NCBI GenBank assembly: GCA_023460085.1
Contig: JAEWRI010000032.1
Span: forward strand, 23,489 to 87,488
Length of the DNA: 64,000 nucleotides
From: Bacillota bacterium
GTDB taxonomy: Bacteria; Bacillota; Clostridia; Christensenellales; SZUA-584
Direction: 5' to 3'
Of the stretch, positions 33,686 through 41,414 are shown one piece after another; positions within the stretch are counted from its first letter, which is position 1, and each line of letters begins with the position of its first letter. The position numbers were made by a program, and so were the translations under genes. The notes under the pieces were generated by a model. The model saw only the letters and a program-made list of their open reading frames with translations, was not told the origin of the DNA and ran no database searches.

Positions 33686-36600
33686 TTGACCACCACGTTC
33701 TCGCTGCCAAAGGCGGCGGTCAAGCTGCCGACGAGCGCGGCGCTCAGCGTGACGCGCAGGCCGTTGCTCGTACGGAATTTCTCGCCCGTGGCCTCCACCG
33801 CCACAGAGACCGGCTCCATTCCCGGCGAGGTCTGCAGTATGCGGCGCAGCCTGTCGGTATCGTCCCCCATGTCCTTCGGAATACGCACGTAGAGCTTGCG
33901 GCCCTGATACTGGGCGTCCTCGCGCACGTAGGGCATCACGCTCTCCACGAGCAGCTGCGGCACCTCGTCCTCGCGCAAATCCACGCGGCCCGATACGCGC
34001 ACGATGGTATCGTCCACCAGCAGCGCCTCACACTTCTGGTAGACGCTCGGGAAGATGACGATCTCGATCATGCCGTAGAGATCCTCCAGCAGGGCGTTCG
34101 CCATCAGCTTCTTCTGCTTGGTGGATCGCTTTCTCACGCCGCTCAGTATGCCGACAAGGTCGACCAGCCGGGACTCAAAGTAGCGCGCGGAATTGACGTC
34201 GTCCGCTGCCGACAGGATTTTATAGATGTTGACCTCCCGCCCGTCCAGATCGCTCTTATACTTGTCCATCGGATGGCCGGAGAGGTATACGCCCGTGGCC
34301 ACCTTCTCCATGGCCAGCAGCTTGTCCTTGGAGTATTCCGGTACGCTGGGATAGTCGTCCTGGTCTCCGCCTCCCGCATCGGGCTGCGAGTCGAACAGCG
34401 ACACCTGTCCGTCGAGATTGCGGCGGCTGGAGTCCTGCGCGGCCTTCAGCACGCGCTCGCTCACGGACATCAGCTGCGCGCGCGTCAGCCCGAGGCTGTC
34501 GAAGCAGCCCGCGAGTACGAGACCCTCCAGCATCTTCTTGTTGACGCTCGCCGACGTGCGGTTGATAAAGCTGCGGAAGCTCTTGTACGTGCCCTTGCTG
34601 CGCTCCGAGACGATATCCTCCGCGGCGCGTCCTACATCCCGGATGGCCGCGAAGCCGAAACGGATGGCGTCCCCCTCCACCGAGAACAGGTACTTCGATT
34701 TATTGATATCGGGCGTCAGCACGCGGATGCCCACGCTCGTGCAATACTGGATATAGGCCGAGATCTTGTCCGCGCGTCCGATGAAGCTGTTGAGCAGCGC
34801 GGTCAGGTATTCCACCTTGTAGTAACATTTGAAATACGCCGTATAGTAGGCGATGGCGGCGTACGCGCACGCGTGTGATTTGTTGAACGCATACGCGGCA
34901 AAGTCCATCATCTGATCGAACAGCTTCTCTCCCACGGCGGCGGGAACCCCGCGCCTCACCGCGCCCTCCACGCCCGTCGCCTCGTCGCCCAGCAGAAACA
35001 CGCGGCGTTCCTTCTCCATAACGTCCTTCTTCTTCTTGGCCATGGCGCGGCGAACAAGATCGCTGCGGCCCAGCGAATACCCCGCGAGAGAGCGCACGAT
35101 TTCCATCACCTGCTCCTGATAGACGATGCAGCCGTACGTTTCGCCGAGTATGGGCTTCAGCAGCGGATGCGCATAGCTGATGCGCTCCGGGTGCGCCTTG
35201 GCTTCAAGGTAAGCCGGTATGGAATCCATCGGGCCGGGCCGGTAGAGCGATATGCCCACCATGATGTCGCCGAGATCCGTGGCGCGCAGCTTCTGCATCA
35301 GGCTGCGCATGCCCGCGCTTTCCAGCTGGAATATGCCGTCCGTATCGCCCGAAGCGATTAATGCGTACACCTTCGGGTCGTCGAATTTGAGCTTTTCGAG
35401 ATGTATCTCAACACCGCGGTTCTCCAGCACCATCTCCATGGTGTTGCGCAGCACCGTAAGGTTGCGGAGCCCTAAGAAGTCCATCTTCAGCAGGCCGAGA
35501 TTCTCCAGCGTGCCCATCGGAAACTGTGTGATCACGCTGCCGTCGCGCGGGTTGATCTGCAGGGGTACGTACTCCGTAATGGGCAGCTTGGATATCACCA
35601 CGCCCGCCGCGTGCGTGGACGCATGGCGCGGTATGCCTTCCAGTTTCAGCGCGGTGTCGATGAGCCGCTTGGTATCCGCATTGGTCTGGTACTCAACCAT
35701 CAGCTTGGGGTTCTCGTCCATCGCGCGCTTTATCGTCATATTCAGCGCAAAGGGCACCATCTTCGCGATGCGATCAGCGTCGGCCAGCGGTACGCGCAGC
35801 GCACGCGCCACGTCGCGGATGACCTGCTTTGCGCCCAGCGTGCCGAATGTAATGATCTGCGCCACACGATCGGAGCCGTACTTGCGCACGACGTAGTCGA
35901 TGACCTCGCCGCGCCGCTCGATGCAGAAGTCGATGTCGATATCGGGCATGCTGACGCGCTCCGGGTTGAGGAAGCGTTCGAACAGCAGGTTGTATTCGAT
36001 GGGGTCGACATCGGTGATGCGCAGCGCATAAGCCGCGAGGCTTCCTGCCGCGCTACCGCGCCCCGGGCCGACCATAATGCCGTTGTCGTGCGCGAACTTG
36101 ATGAAGTCCCACACGATCAGGAAGTAATCCGTGAAGCCCATGCGGTCTATTACGCCAAGCTCAAAATCGAGGCGCTCCTTCAGCGCGGGCGTAACGACCT
36201 CGTAACGCCGTGCGAGGCCGTCTTCACAGAGCTGCTTCAGGTACGCCGGGTGATCCTGTCCGCCCGGCGTATCGAAAACCGGCAGATGCGTCGTGGAAAA
36301 ATCCATCGTCACGTCGCACCGGTCCGCAATGATCTGCGTATTGGAGATGGCCTCCGGAACGTGCGCAAACAGTGCCGCCATCTCTTCCGCGCTTTTCACG
36401 TAGAACTCGTCGGTGCCGAATTTCATGCGGCTTTCGTCGTCGATAAACGTGCGCGTCTGTATGCACAGCAGCACGTCCTGCGCCTCGGCATCCTCGCGGC
36501 GCGTGTAGTGTACGTCGTTGGTGGCAACCAGCGGGATACCCAGCTTCTTCGACAGCGCGATGAGCTTGGTATTGACGATTTTTTGCTCCGGCAGCGAGTG

Positions 36601-37122
36601 ATCCTGCAGCTCCAGAAAGAAGTCTTCGCCGAACATGCCGTGCAGCCGCTGTGCCAGCCGCTCCGCACCCGCGTCGTCGCCCGCCAGCAGCATGCGCGGG
36701 ATATCGCCCACGAGGCACGCGGAAAGGCAGATGAGCCCGTCCTTATGCTGTTCCAGCGCGTCGTAATCAATGCGCGGCTTATGGTAGAATCCTTGTGTAA
36801 AGCCCAGTGACGAGAGGCGCATCAGGTTCTGATACCCCGCTCCGTTTTTCGCCAGCAGCACGAGGTGGGAGTACTCCTTCATCTCCTTGGTTTTGTCGGA
36901 CAGCCGTCCCGGCGCAACGTATACCTCGCAGCCGAGTATGGGCTTAATCCCCGCTGCTGCGGCTTTCTTATAAAAATCGACAACGCCATACATCACGCCA
37001 TGGTCGGTGATGGCGATGCTGCGCATGCCCAGTTCTTTCGCACGGTCAATTACGTCGCCGACACGCGCCGCGCCGTCGAGCAGGCTGTATTCGGTATGCA
37101 GATGCAGGTGGGTAAACTCCAT
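33682..37122 (-). CDS. dnaE: DNA polymerase III alpha subunit
   Basis: An 1146-residue DnaE. It has an N-terminal PHP domain (FTHLHLHTEYSLLDG), the polymerase catalytic aspartates in MPDIDIDFC, and a C-terminal beta-binding and OB region near RVSGRVDLREDEVP. The length is right for DnaE1-type enzymes. ATG 37122 is chosen because GGAGG sits 8 nt upstream; the frame continues back to 37215 through the promoter. It is coupled to recQ by a GTGA overlap. Confidence 0.96.
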   Translation of the reverse strand: MEFTHLHLHTEYSLLDGAARVGDVIDRAKELGMRSIAITDHGVMYGVVDFYKKAAAAGIKPILGCEVYVAPGRLSDKTKEMKEYSHLVLLAKNGAGYQNLMRLSSLGFTQGFYHKPRIDYDALEQHKDGLICLSACLVGDIPRMLLAGDDAGAERLAQRLHGMFGEDFFLELQDHSLPEQKIVNTKLIALSKKLGIPLVATNDVHYTRREDAEAQDVLLCIQTRTFIDDESRMKFGTDEFYVKSAEEMAALFAHVPEAISNTQIIADRCDVTMDFSTTHLPVFDTPGGQDHPAYLKQLCEDGLARRYEVVTPALKERLDFELGVIDRMGFTDYFLIVWDFIKFAHDNGIMVGPGRGSAAGSLAAYALRITDVDPIEYNLLFERFLNPERVSMPDIDIDFCIERRGEVIDYVVRKYGSDRVAQIITFGTLGAKQVIRDVARALRVPLADADRIAKMVPFALNMTIKRAMDENPKLMVEYQTNADTKRLIDTALKLEGIPRHASTHAAGVVISKLPITEYVPLQINPRDGSVITQFPMGTLENLGLLKMDFLGLRNLTVLRNTMEMVLENRGVEIHLEKLKFDDPKVYALIASGDTDGIFQLESAGMRSLMQKLRATDLGDIMVGISLYRPGPMDSIPAYLEAKAHPERISYAHPLLKPILGETYGCIVYQEQVMEIVRSLAGYSLGRSDLVRRAMAKKKKDVMEKERRVFLLGDEATGVEGAVRRGVPAAVGEKLFDQMMDFAAYAFNKSHACAYAAIAYYTAYFKCYYKVEYLTALLNSFIGRADKISAYIQYCTSVGIRVLTPDINKSKYLFSVEGDAIRFGFAAIRDVGRAAEDIVSERSKGTYKSFRSFINRTSASVNKKMLEGLVLAGCFDSLGLTRAQLMSVSERVLKAAQDSSRRNLDGQVSLFDSQPDAGGGDQDDYPSVPEYSKDKLLAMEKVATGVYLSGHPMDKYKSDLDGREVNIYKILSAADDVNSARYFESRLVDLVGILSGVRKRSTKQKKLMANALLEDLYGMIEIVIFPSVYQKCEALLVDDTIVRVSGRVDLREDEVPQLLVESVMPYVREDAQYQGRKLYVRIPKDMGDDTDRLRRILQTSPGMEPVSVAVEATGEKFRTSNGLRVTLSAALVGSLTAAFGSENVVVK

Positions 37123-37143
37123 TCGCGTGGCCTCCATATGCCT

Positions 37144-37172
37144 ATCATACATGAAATCACCCGCGCATACAA
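37144..37172 (-). promoter_or_regulatory. dnaE promoter
   Basis: TTGTAT (37172-37167), a 17-bp spacer and TATGAT (37149-37144), 22 nt before the dnaE start. Confidence 0.6.
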
Positions 37173-37226
37173 ACCAATTTGCGGACAGCCGCCTATTTCC
37201 AAAGTTGCCCCACACAAGCGCACCGG

Positions 37227-37239
37227 GCTGTGATATAAT
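37227..37239 (+). promoter_or_regulatory. Extended -10 promoter of the ABC transporter operon
   Basis: TGATATAAT (37231-37239) is a perfect TATAAT with an extended -10 TGA. No good -35 is seen. It lies 24 nt before the permease start codon, divergent from dnaE. Confidence 0.55.
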
Positions 37240-37262
37240 TCTGAAAAAAGACGGAGCAGCGT

Positions 37263-38219
37263 ATGGAGAAACGCGGAAAATCCAAAAACAATCCCCTGTT
37301 GAAGTCCCTGCTGACGCCCTTGGCGGCAGCGGCTTTTCTCGCGCTGTGGCAGCTTTTCACGTCGCTTTGCGGGCAGCCCATGCTGCACGGCGGCGATGTC
37401 TCTGTATGGGCGCTGGCGCTCGTCTGCGATCCCGCCTTCTGGCTGGCCGTCTTCTTCTCTGCCTTCTCACTCATTGCAGGCTGGACGCGGCGCATTGCGC
37501 GCGTTGCCTGCATCGCCGCCTTCTGGTTTACGGTATGGCAGGCCGCCGCCGTCGCCGTAGGCAAGCCGCTGCTGATGCCTTCGCCCGCCGAAACCTTCTC
37601 GGCGCTGGGCGGGCTCGCCGTGCAAAGCCATTTCTGGGTCAGTATCGGCGCAACGTTCTACCGGGTGGTCGTGGGTATCGCCATTTCGTTGGTTTCGGGT
37701 GTGCTGCTGGCGCTGGTGGCCTCGCGCTCGGAGGCGCTGCAAAGCCTGCTGCGCCCCGTGGTCGCCGCGGTCAAATCCACGCCGGTGGTCTCCATTATCG
37801 TGCTGGCGCTGGTATGGTTCTCCTCCTCCACCGTACCCATCGTATCGTGTGTGCTGCTATGCTTCCCCATCTTCTTTGCCAACACGCTGGCGGGCATACA
37901 GGGCGTGGACAAGGAGCTGCTGGAGCTTGCCGCCGTATTCCGCGTGCGCAAAAGCCGCGTACTGCGGGAGATTGTTGTGCCTTCCGTGATGCCGGGCATC
38001 TATTCCGCACTGTCCATCTGCCTCGGCTTCTCCTGGAAATCCATCGTCGCGGCAGAGGTATTGTCCAGCCCGAAGTACTCGCTCGGCTACGAGCTCTATA
38101 AAACCAAGCTATACCTGGAGACGCCGGAGCTCTTCGCGTGGACGCTGGCGATCATCGTGATCAGCCTCGCTGTGGAAAAAGGCCTGAAACGGCTGCTGCC
38201 GAAAGGAAACGCGCTATGA
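37263..38219 (+). CDS. ABC transporter permease (nitrate/sulfonate/taurine class)
   Basis: A 318-residue permease with about six to eight hydrophobic segments. The EAA loop ELAAVFRVRKSRVLREIVVPSVMPGI contacts the ATPase. It resembles SsuC/TauC-type permeases of the BPD_transp_1 family. Two extra N-terminal membrane segments (about residues 15-90) precede the usual core. GGAG lies 6 nt before ATG 37263. The ATPase follows with an ATGA overlap. No substrate-binding protein is encoded next to the pair, so the substrate cannot be inferred. Confidence 0.87.
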   Translation: MEKRGKSKNNPLLKSLLTPLAAAAFLALWQLFTSLCGQPMLHGGDVSVWALALVCDPAFWLAVFFSAFSLIAGWTRRIARVACIAAFWFTVWQAAAVAVGKPLLMPSPAETFSALGGLAVQSHFWVSIGATFYRVVVGIAISLVSGVLLALVASRSEALQSLLRPVVAAVKSTPVVSIIVLALVWFSSSTVPIVSCVLLCFPIFFANTLAGIQGVDKELLELAAVFRVRKSRVLREIVVPSVMPGIYSALSICLGFSWKSIVAAEVLSSPKYSLGYELYKTKLYLETPELFAWTLAIIVISLAVEKGLKRLLPKGNAL

Positions 38220-38809
38220 GCATACGCGTCGCAACCCTCACCAAGCGGTTCGGGGATCATCTGCTGTTCGACAGGCTGTCGCTTGAAATACCGCTGGATA
38301 AGCCCGCCGTGATTGCGGGCCGCTCCGGCTGCGGCAAAACCACGCTGCTGCGGATACTGGCAGGTCTCGACGCGGACTTTGAGGGCACCGTCGAAGGTAT
38401 GCCGGAGCGTGTGTCGTTCATGTTTCAGGAGGATCGGCTGCTGCCTTGGAAGGACGCATACGCCAACATTGAGTTCGTTTTAAAGGATGCAATGCCCGCG
38501 GACGCGATACGTGAGGCCGTTCCGCGCATGCTGGATGCGGTACAGCTCTCCGGTCACGGGCACAAGCTGCCTTCAGCGCTTTCCGGCGGTATGAAGCGCC
38601 GTGTCGCGCTCGCGCGCACCTTCTGCTATCCCGCGGAGCTGCTGCTGATGGATGAACCGTTTAAGGGTTTTGACGAGCAGCTGAACGACGAAATGATTGC
38701 GTTGTTTCACCGGTTAAGCGTCGAAACCGGAAAAAAAGTCGTGCTCGTCACGCACGACCTCTCCATCGCGGATAAAATCGACTGCCGCGTCATCCGGCTA
38801 GGCGAATAA
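38216..38809 (+). CDS. ABC transporter ATP-binding protein (SsuB/TauB class)
   Basis: A 197-residue ATPase with Walker A GRSGCGKTT, Q-loop MFQEDRLLPW, signature LSGGMKRRVALAR, Walker B LLLMDEP and H-loop VTHD. The MFQEDRLLPW pattern is typical of nitrate/sulfonate/taurine importers. It is short for the family, which is usually about 240 residues, because the C-terminal tail is missing. The start ATG 38216 overlaps the permease stop, with AAAGGA upstream. Confidence 0.92.
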   Translation: MSIRVATLTKRFGDHLLFDRLSLEIPLDKPAVIAGRSGCGKTTLLRILAGLDADFEGTVEGMPERVSFMFQEDRLLPWKDAYANIEFVLKDAMPADAIREAVPRMLDAVQLSGHGHKLPSALSGGMKRRVALARTFCYPAELLLMDEPFKGFDEQLNDEMIALFHRLSVETGKKVVLVTHDLSIADKIDCRVIRLGE

Positions 38810-38850
38810 GTATGTGCCGATCTTATACCATGCAAAATCACCTTTTGTGG

Positions 38851-38880
38851 TTGACAAGCGGCGCGCCCATCTCTTATAAT
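38851..38880 (+). promoter_or_regulatory. Promoter of tRNA-Ser
   Basis: Consensus TTGACA (38851-38856), an 18-bp spacer and consensus TATAAT (38875-38880), about 20 nt before the tRNA. Confidence 0.88.
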
Positions 38881-38900
38881 GTACTAGTTTCTGAACGTAT

Positions 38901-38994
38901 GGAGAAGTACCCAAGTACGGCCGAAGGGGCTCCCCTGCTAAGGGAGTAGTACGAGTGAATCGTAGCGAGGGTTCAAATCCCTCCTTCTCCGCCA
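38901..38994 (+). tRNA. tRNA-Ser(GCU)
   Basis: The acceptor stem GGAGAAG pairs with CTTCTCC, and the anticodon arm CTCCC-CTGCTAA-GGGAG carries anticodon GCT. A long variable arm and the T arm GAGGG-TTCAAAT-CCCTC follow. CCA is encoded. Serine is read from anticodon GCU, and the long variable arm fits a type II tRNA. Its 3' end is duplicated at 41080 and 41249. Confidence 0.97.
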
Positions 38995-39090
38995 TAAAAA
39001 ACGAGTTCGCCATCAAGGCGGGCTCGTTTTTTATGATGAAACAAAGGGGATTTGAACGCGAGCGGCCCGCGCAGCGGGAAAAACGCCCCT
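38974..39090 (+). repeat. Direct repeat copy A (tRNA-Ser 3' end plus hairpin)
   Basis: 117 bp that begin in the T arm of tRNA-Ser (CAAATCCCTCCTTCTCCGCC), continue through a terminator hairpin and end AACGCCCCT. Copy B at 41080-41197 differs by one substitution and one inserted A. Copies A and B bracket the AT-rich MerR/EFR1 segment. Confidence 0.9.
38996..39032 (+). terminator. Terminator after tRNA-Ser
   Basis: AAAAAACGAG, TT, CGCC, ATCAA loop, GGCG, GG, CTCGTTTTTT: a long stem with a symmetric internal bulge and a T6 tail directly after the CCA end. An identical hairpin lies at 41102-41138. Confidence 0.85.
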
Positions 39091-39208
39091 TTTGGAGCGG
39101 TCTATCAGGGATTTTGAGAACCAACCTGATTAACCTATGTGAACAGCCTTCAAGTGATAAATAGTTGCCATCAGTTTGGTTTCCTGTGGCATTGGGGTTC
39201 ATACGATA

Positions 39209-40003
39209 CTATATCAACATTTGCATTTCTATACTCTGCAGATCTGTTTTAAACAGATCTGCCATTAACAAGACCAGAAGCACCTGCTTGGGTGCGAGTT
39301 TGTTTTCTTCAATATATCGACATAACTTGTCCTGTTGTTCCCGAGCGTTATGCTCATTGAAACACACACATAAATAACTGCCTGCTTGAATACTGGACAA
39401 CAAGGAGGTTTCCGATGAATCATCTGTTCCGACCGAGCAAAATAATTCAACCGGAACAAATTGATTATTTGTTACCCCGCAAATAAAGCCGTTTTCAAAA
39501 GTATTGAGCAGTCTGTTTTCCTCAACGATTTTACAGGCCTTTGCGTATACCGGATATGCGGATTCCTTATTGATGTGACTATCTACCGCTATAGTGATGA
39601 TATGCCGCTCCACGATATCCTTATAGTAGACTTCCGACTTCGAAATAGATTCTTTTGATGTCTGAACATAGCGTTGAAAAGCATTCATAACAAATATTCT
39701 TCGATTGATGTCCAATATCTTTTCTCGGGCGTTCTCTTTTTGCCTATCCATGTAATCCAGCACGAAATCGGTATCTTTTTTATCAAGGACGGTTTTAATC
39801 TCCTTTGGGCTTATGTCCATGATACGGGAGGCTTTAATAATATCCAATTTCCAAAACTGGTTCATTGAATAATATCGGTATTTAGTGACAGGATCGGTAT
39901 AGAAGGGCATCAGCAATCCTATTTTCTCATAAAAACGCAGCGCTTTAACGGTAATGCCTTTCGCTTTTGAAATTTCACCAATTGAGAATAATTTTTCTTT
40001 CAT
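39209..40003 (-). CDS. MerR-family transcriptional regulator
   Basis: A 264-residue regulator. The winged-helix part is typical: LFSIGEISKAKGITVKALRF, then YEKIGLL and YRYYSMNQFWKLDII. A coiled-coil (about 75-105) and a C-terminal effector-binding domain like that of BmrR/GyrI (about 115-255) follow, so it probably responds to a small organic ligand. AAGGGGAG lies 10 nt before ATG 40003. It is transcribed divergently from the EFR1 gene with shared operator DNA between them, so it most likely controls that gene and itself. Its codons are AT-rich compared with neighbours. Confidence 0.9.
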   Translation of the reverse strand: MKEKLFSIGEISKAKGITVKALRFYEKIGLLMPFYTDPVTKYRYYSMNQFWKLDIIKASRIMDISPKEIKTVLDKKDTDFVLDYMDRQKENAREKILDINRRIFVMNAFQRYVQTSKESISKSEVYYKDIVERHIITIAVDSHINKESAYPVYAKACKIVEENRLLNTFENGFICGVTNNQFVPVELFCSVGTDDSSETSLLSSIQAGSYLCVCFNEHNAREQQDKLCRYIEENKLAPKQVLLVLLMADLFKTDLQSIEMQMLI

Positions 40004-40007
40004 TCTA

Positions 40008-40067
40008 TTGACACTCCCCTTAGGGAATAGTATACGCTCAAATTATCAAGAACTCAAATAATTTGAG
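40008..40067. promoter_or_regulatory. Divergent MerR-type promoter region with dyads
   Basis: For the EFR1 gene: TTGACA (40008-40013), a 17-bp spacer holding an imperfect CCCCT-T-AGGG dyad, then TATACG (40031-40036). For merR: TTGAGT (40057-40052), 17 bp, TATACT (40034-40029). A perfect inverted repeat with 10-bp arms, CTCAAATTAT (40037-40046) and ATAATTTGAG (40058-40067), covers the merR -35. Both could be operator sites. Confidence 0.7.
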
Positions 40068-40082
40068 ATGGAGGCTTAACAT

Positions 40083-40865
40083 ATGAATACAAACTTGTTT
40101 TACTTTTCGGCGACAGGCAATACACTAATGGTCTGTAAGGAACTGCAAAAAAAGTTGACGGATTGTTCGATGGAACCAATGGCAAAATTGGTGAATCAAA
40201 CAGAAATTATTCCTGACTCCAGAATTGTAGGATTTGTGTTTCCCCTGTACTTTGCCGGCTTGCCGAATATAGTCGCTTCTTTTATTAGTAAAGTCAATTT
40301 TCAAAAAATCGATTACATCTTTGCGGTAGTGACAAAATCGCAATTTAAATCACCCGGGCTCGTTGAAGAGCAAATGAACAAAATCCTTGTGCAATATAAC
40401 AAGAAGGTTAATTTCGTTACTTATATAAATATGGTGGGAAACTTCATCATGAAGTATGATATCATATCTGCAGAAAAGCAGCGCGCTATCATGGAGCAGA
40501 CGCTAAAGAAGGTAGATTTCATTGCCGGACAGATACTAAAAAAAGACAATAAAATAGAAAATCCGGCCAGACTATTGAAATTCATCGGCAGGCAGATGTA
40601 TATAAAAATGAGATCGAATGCTCAAAAAAACGATGACGGCTTCTTCTGTGATACGTGTAATCAATGTGGTTTGTGTGTACAAATATGCCCTGCAGGCAAT
40701 ATAACACTCTCTTCTGAGAGACCAGTATGGAACCATAATTGTGAACTTTGCCTTGCCTGCATTCATGCTTGTCCTCTGAAGGGAATTCAATACGGGAAGG
40801 AAACTCAAGCTCAGCTAAGATACCGGAATCCTGATATAACGATTGAAGAATTGCTGGTAAGATAG
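40083..40865 (+). CDS. EFR1-family flavodoxin-ferredoxin protein
   Basis: A 260-residue fusion. The N-terminal flavodoxin-like domain has the FMN loop YFSATGNTLMV. The C-terminal dicluster ferredoxin domain has CDTCNQCGLCVQICP and CELCLACIHACP, which bind two [4Fe-4S] clusters. EFR1 proteins are common in Clostridia and are thought to move electrons at low potential; their partners are unknown. GGAGG lies 8 nt before ATG 40083. It is divergent from the MerR gene and is the main cargo of the tRNA-Ser island. Confidence 0.92.
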   Translation: MNTNLFYFSATGNTLMVCKELQKKLTDCSMEPMAKLVNQTEIIPDSRIVGFVFPLYFAGLPNIVASFISKVNFQKIDYIFAVVTKSQFKSPGLVEEQMNKILVQYNKKVNFVTYINMVGNFIMKYDIISAEKQRAIMEQTLKKVDFIAGQILKKDNKIENPARLLKFIGRQMYIKMRSNAQKNDDGFFCDTCNQCGLCVQICPAGNITLSSERPVWNHNCELCLACIHACPLKGIQYGKETQAQLRYRNPDITIEELLVR

Positions 40866-40906
40866 TCAAAATATCGCTCTTTTGTCGAGTTGAAGATTCA
40901 AACTAA

Positions 40907-40938
40907 AAAACCAGGCATTTTATGTAATGTCTGGTTTT
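40907..40938 (+). terminator. Terminator of the EFR1 gene
   Basis: AAAACCAG-G-CATT, a short loop and AATG-T-CTGGTTTT, 42 nt after the EFR1 stop codon. Confidence 0.75.
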
Positions 40939-41079
40939 GATTTCGGAGTTCCAAAAAGCCGTGTGGTTTTCAAGGTGGTAACTGCCCGCTTAAGACTGTT
41001 TTCAGTATATCCCCAAACGAATCCTCCTTTGCGGGCGTTTTTAGCGAGATGGCGTGATAGCCTGCTTTCGCAGGCGGAG

Positions 41080-41197
41080 CAAATCCCTCCTTCTCCGCCA
41101 TAAAAAACGAGTTCGCCATCAAGGCGGGCTCGTTTTTTATGATGAAACAAAGGGAATTTGAACGCGAGCGGCCCGCGCAGCGGGAAAAAACGCCCCT
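41080..41197 (+). repeat. Direct repeat copy B
   Basis: A 118-bp near-identical copy of 38974-39090, including the 3' 21 nt of tRNA-Ser and the terminator hairpin (41102-41138). It is preceded by GCGGGCGTTTTTAGCGAGAT and a GCCTGC-TTTC-GCAGGC hairpin that recur before copy C. There is no gene between 40866 and 41414; the whole stretch is repeats and hairpins. Confidence 0.9.
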
Positions 41198-41248
41198 GTG
41201 CGGGCGATTTTAGCGAGATGGCGTGATAGCCTGCTTTCGCAGGCGGAG

Positions 41249-41361
41249 CAAATCCCTCCTTCTCCGCCATATAAATGAGTCTGGCATCAAGGGGGCTCAT
41301 TTTATTTTAATGAACAAAGGGATTTGAACGCGAGCGGCCCGCGCAGCGGGAAAAACGCCCC
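41249..41361 (+). repeat. Direct repeat copy C (diverged)
   Basis: A third copy starting with the same tRNA-Ser 3' segment. Its hairpin is degenerate (ATAAATGAG ... CTCATTTTA), but its tail GATTTGAACGCGAGCGGCCC matches A and B. Copies B and C form a tandem repeat of about 169 bp, including the shared 70 bp before each. Confidence 0.85.
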
Positions 41362-41375
41362 GTGCGGGCGTTTTT
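41351..41375. terminator. Bidirectional terminator at the end of the van operon
   Basis: AAAAACGCCC, CGTGC loop, GGGCGTTTTT: a 10-bp stem with A and T tracts on both sides, 39 nt beyond the vanT stop codon on the minus strand. Confidence 0.8.
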
Positions 41376-41414
41376 AGCAAAACGCGTGGCTTAATCAAAG
41401 ATGCCTCCATATCG

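Larger units (their letters stand above)
38995..41079. mobile_element. Small AT-rich genomic island at the tRNA-Ser gene
   Basis: Between direct repeats A and B lies about 2 kb that is clearly richer in A and T than the flanks. It holds a MerR regulator and a divergent EFR1 ferredoxin, each with several AT-rich codons. The arrangement (tRNA 3' end, cargo, tRNA 3' end) is that of integration at a tRNA attachment site. No integrase, transposase or relaxase is visible, so it is a passive or decayed element, or it arose by repeat-mediated duplication. The stretch 39091-39208 has no gene. Confidence 0.6.

Noticed and set aside
38798..39202. 134-residue minus-strand frame with MAEKEGFEPSLRFTRTT
   Set aside because: It is the antisense translation of tRNA-Ser and its flank, a well-known source of spurious proteins containing EGFEPS.
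40920..41300. 126-residue minus-strand frame with MAEKEGFAPPAKAG and a repeat
   Set aside because: It translates the duplicated tRNA-Ser 3' ends and hairpins in antisense; its repeats mirror copies B and C and no SD fits.
38974..41361. CRISPR array at the triple repeat
   Set aside because: Only three copies, of about 117 bp, with irregular spacing and a tRNA end inside; no cas genes.
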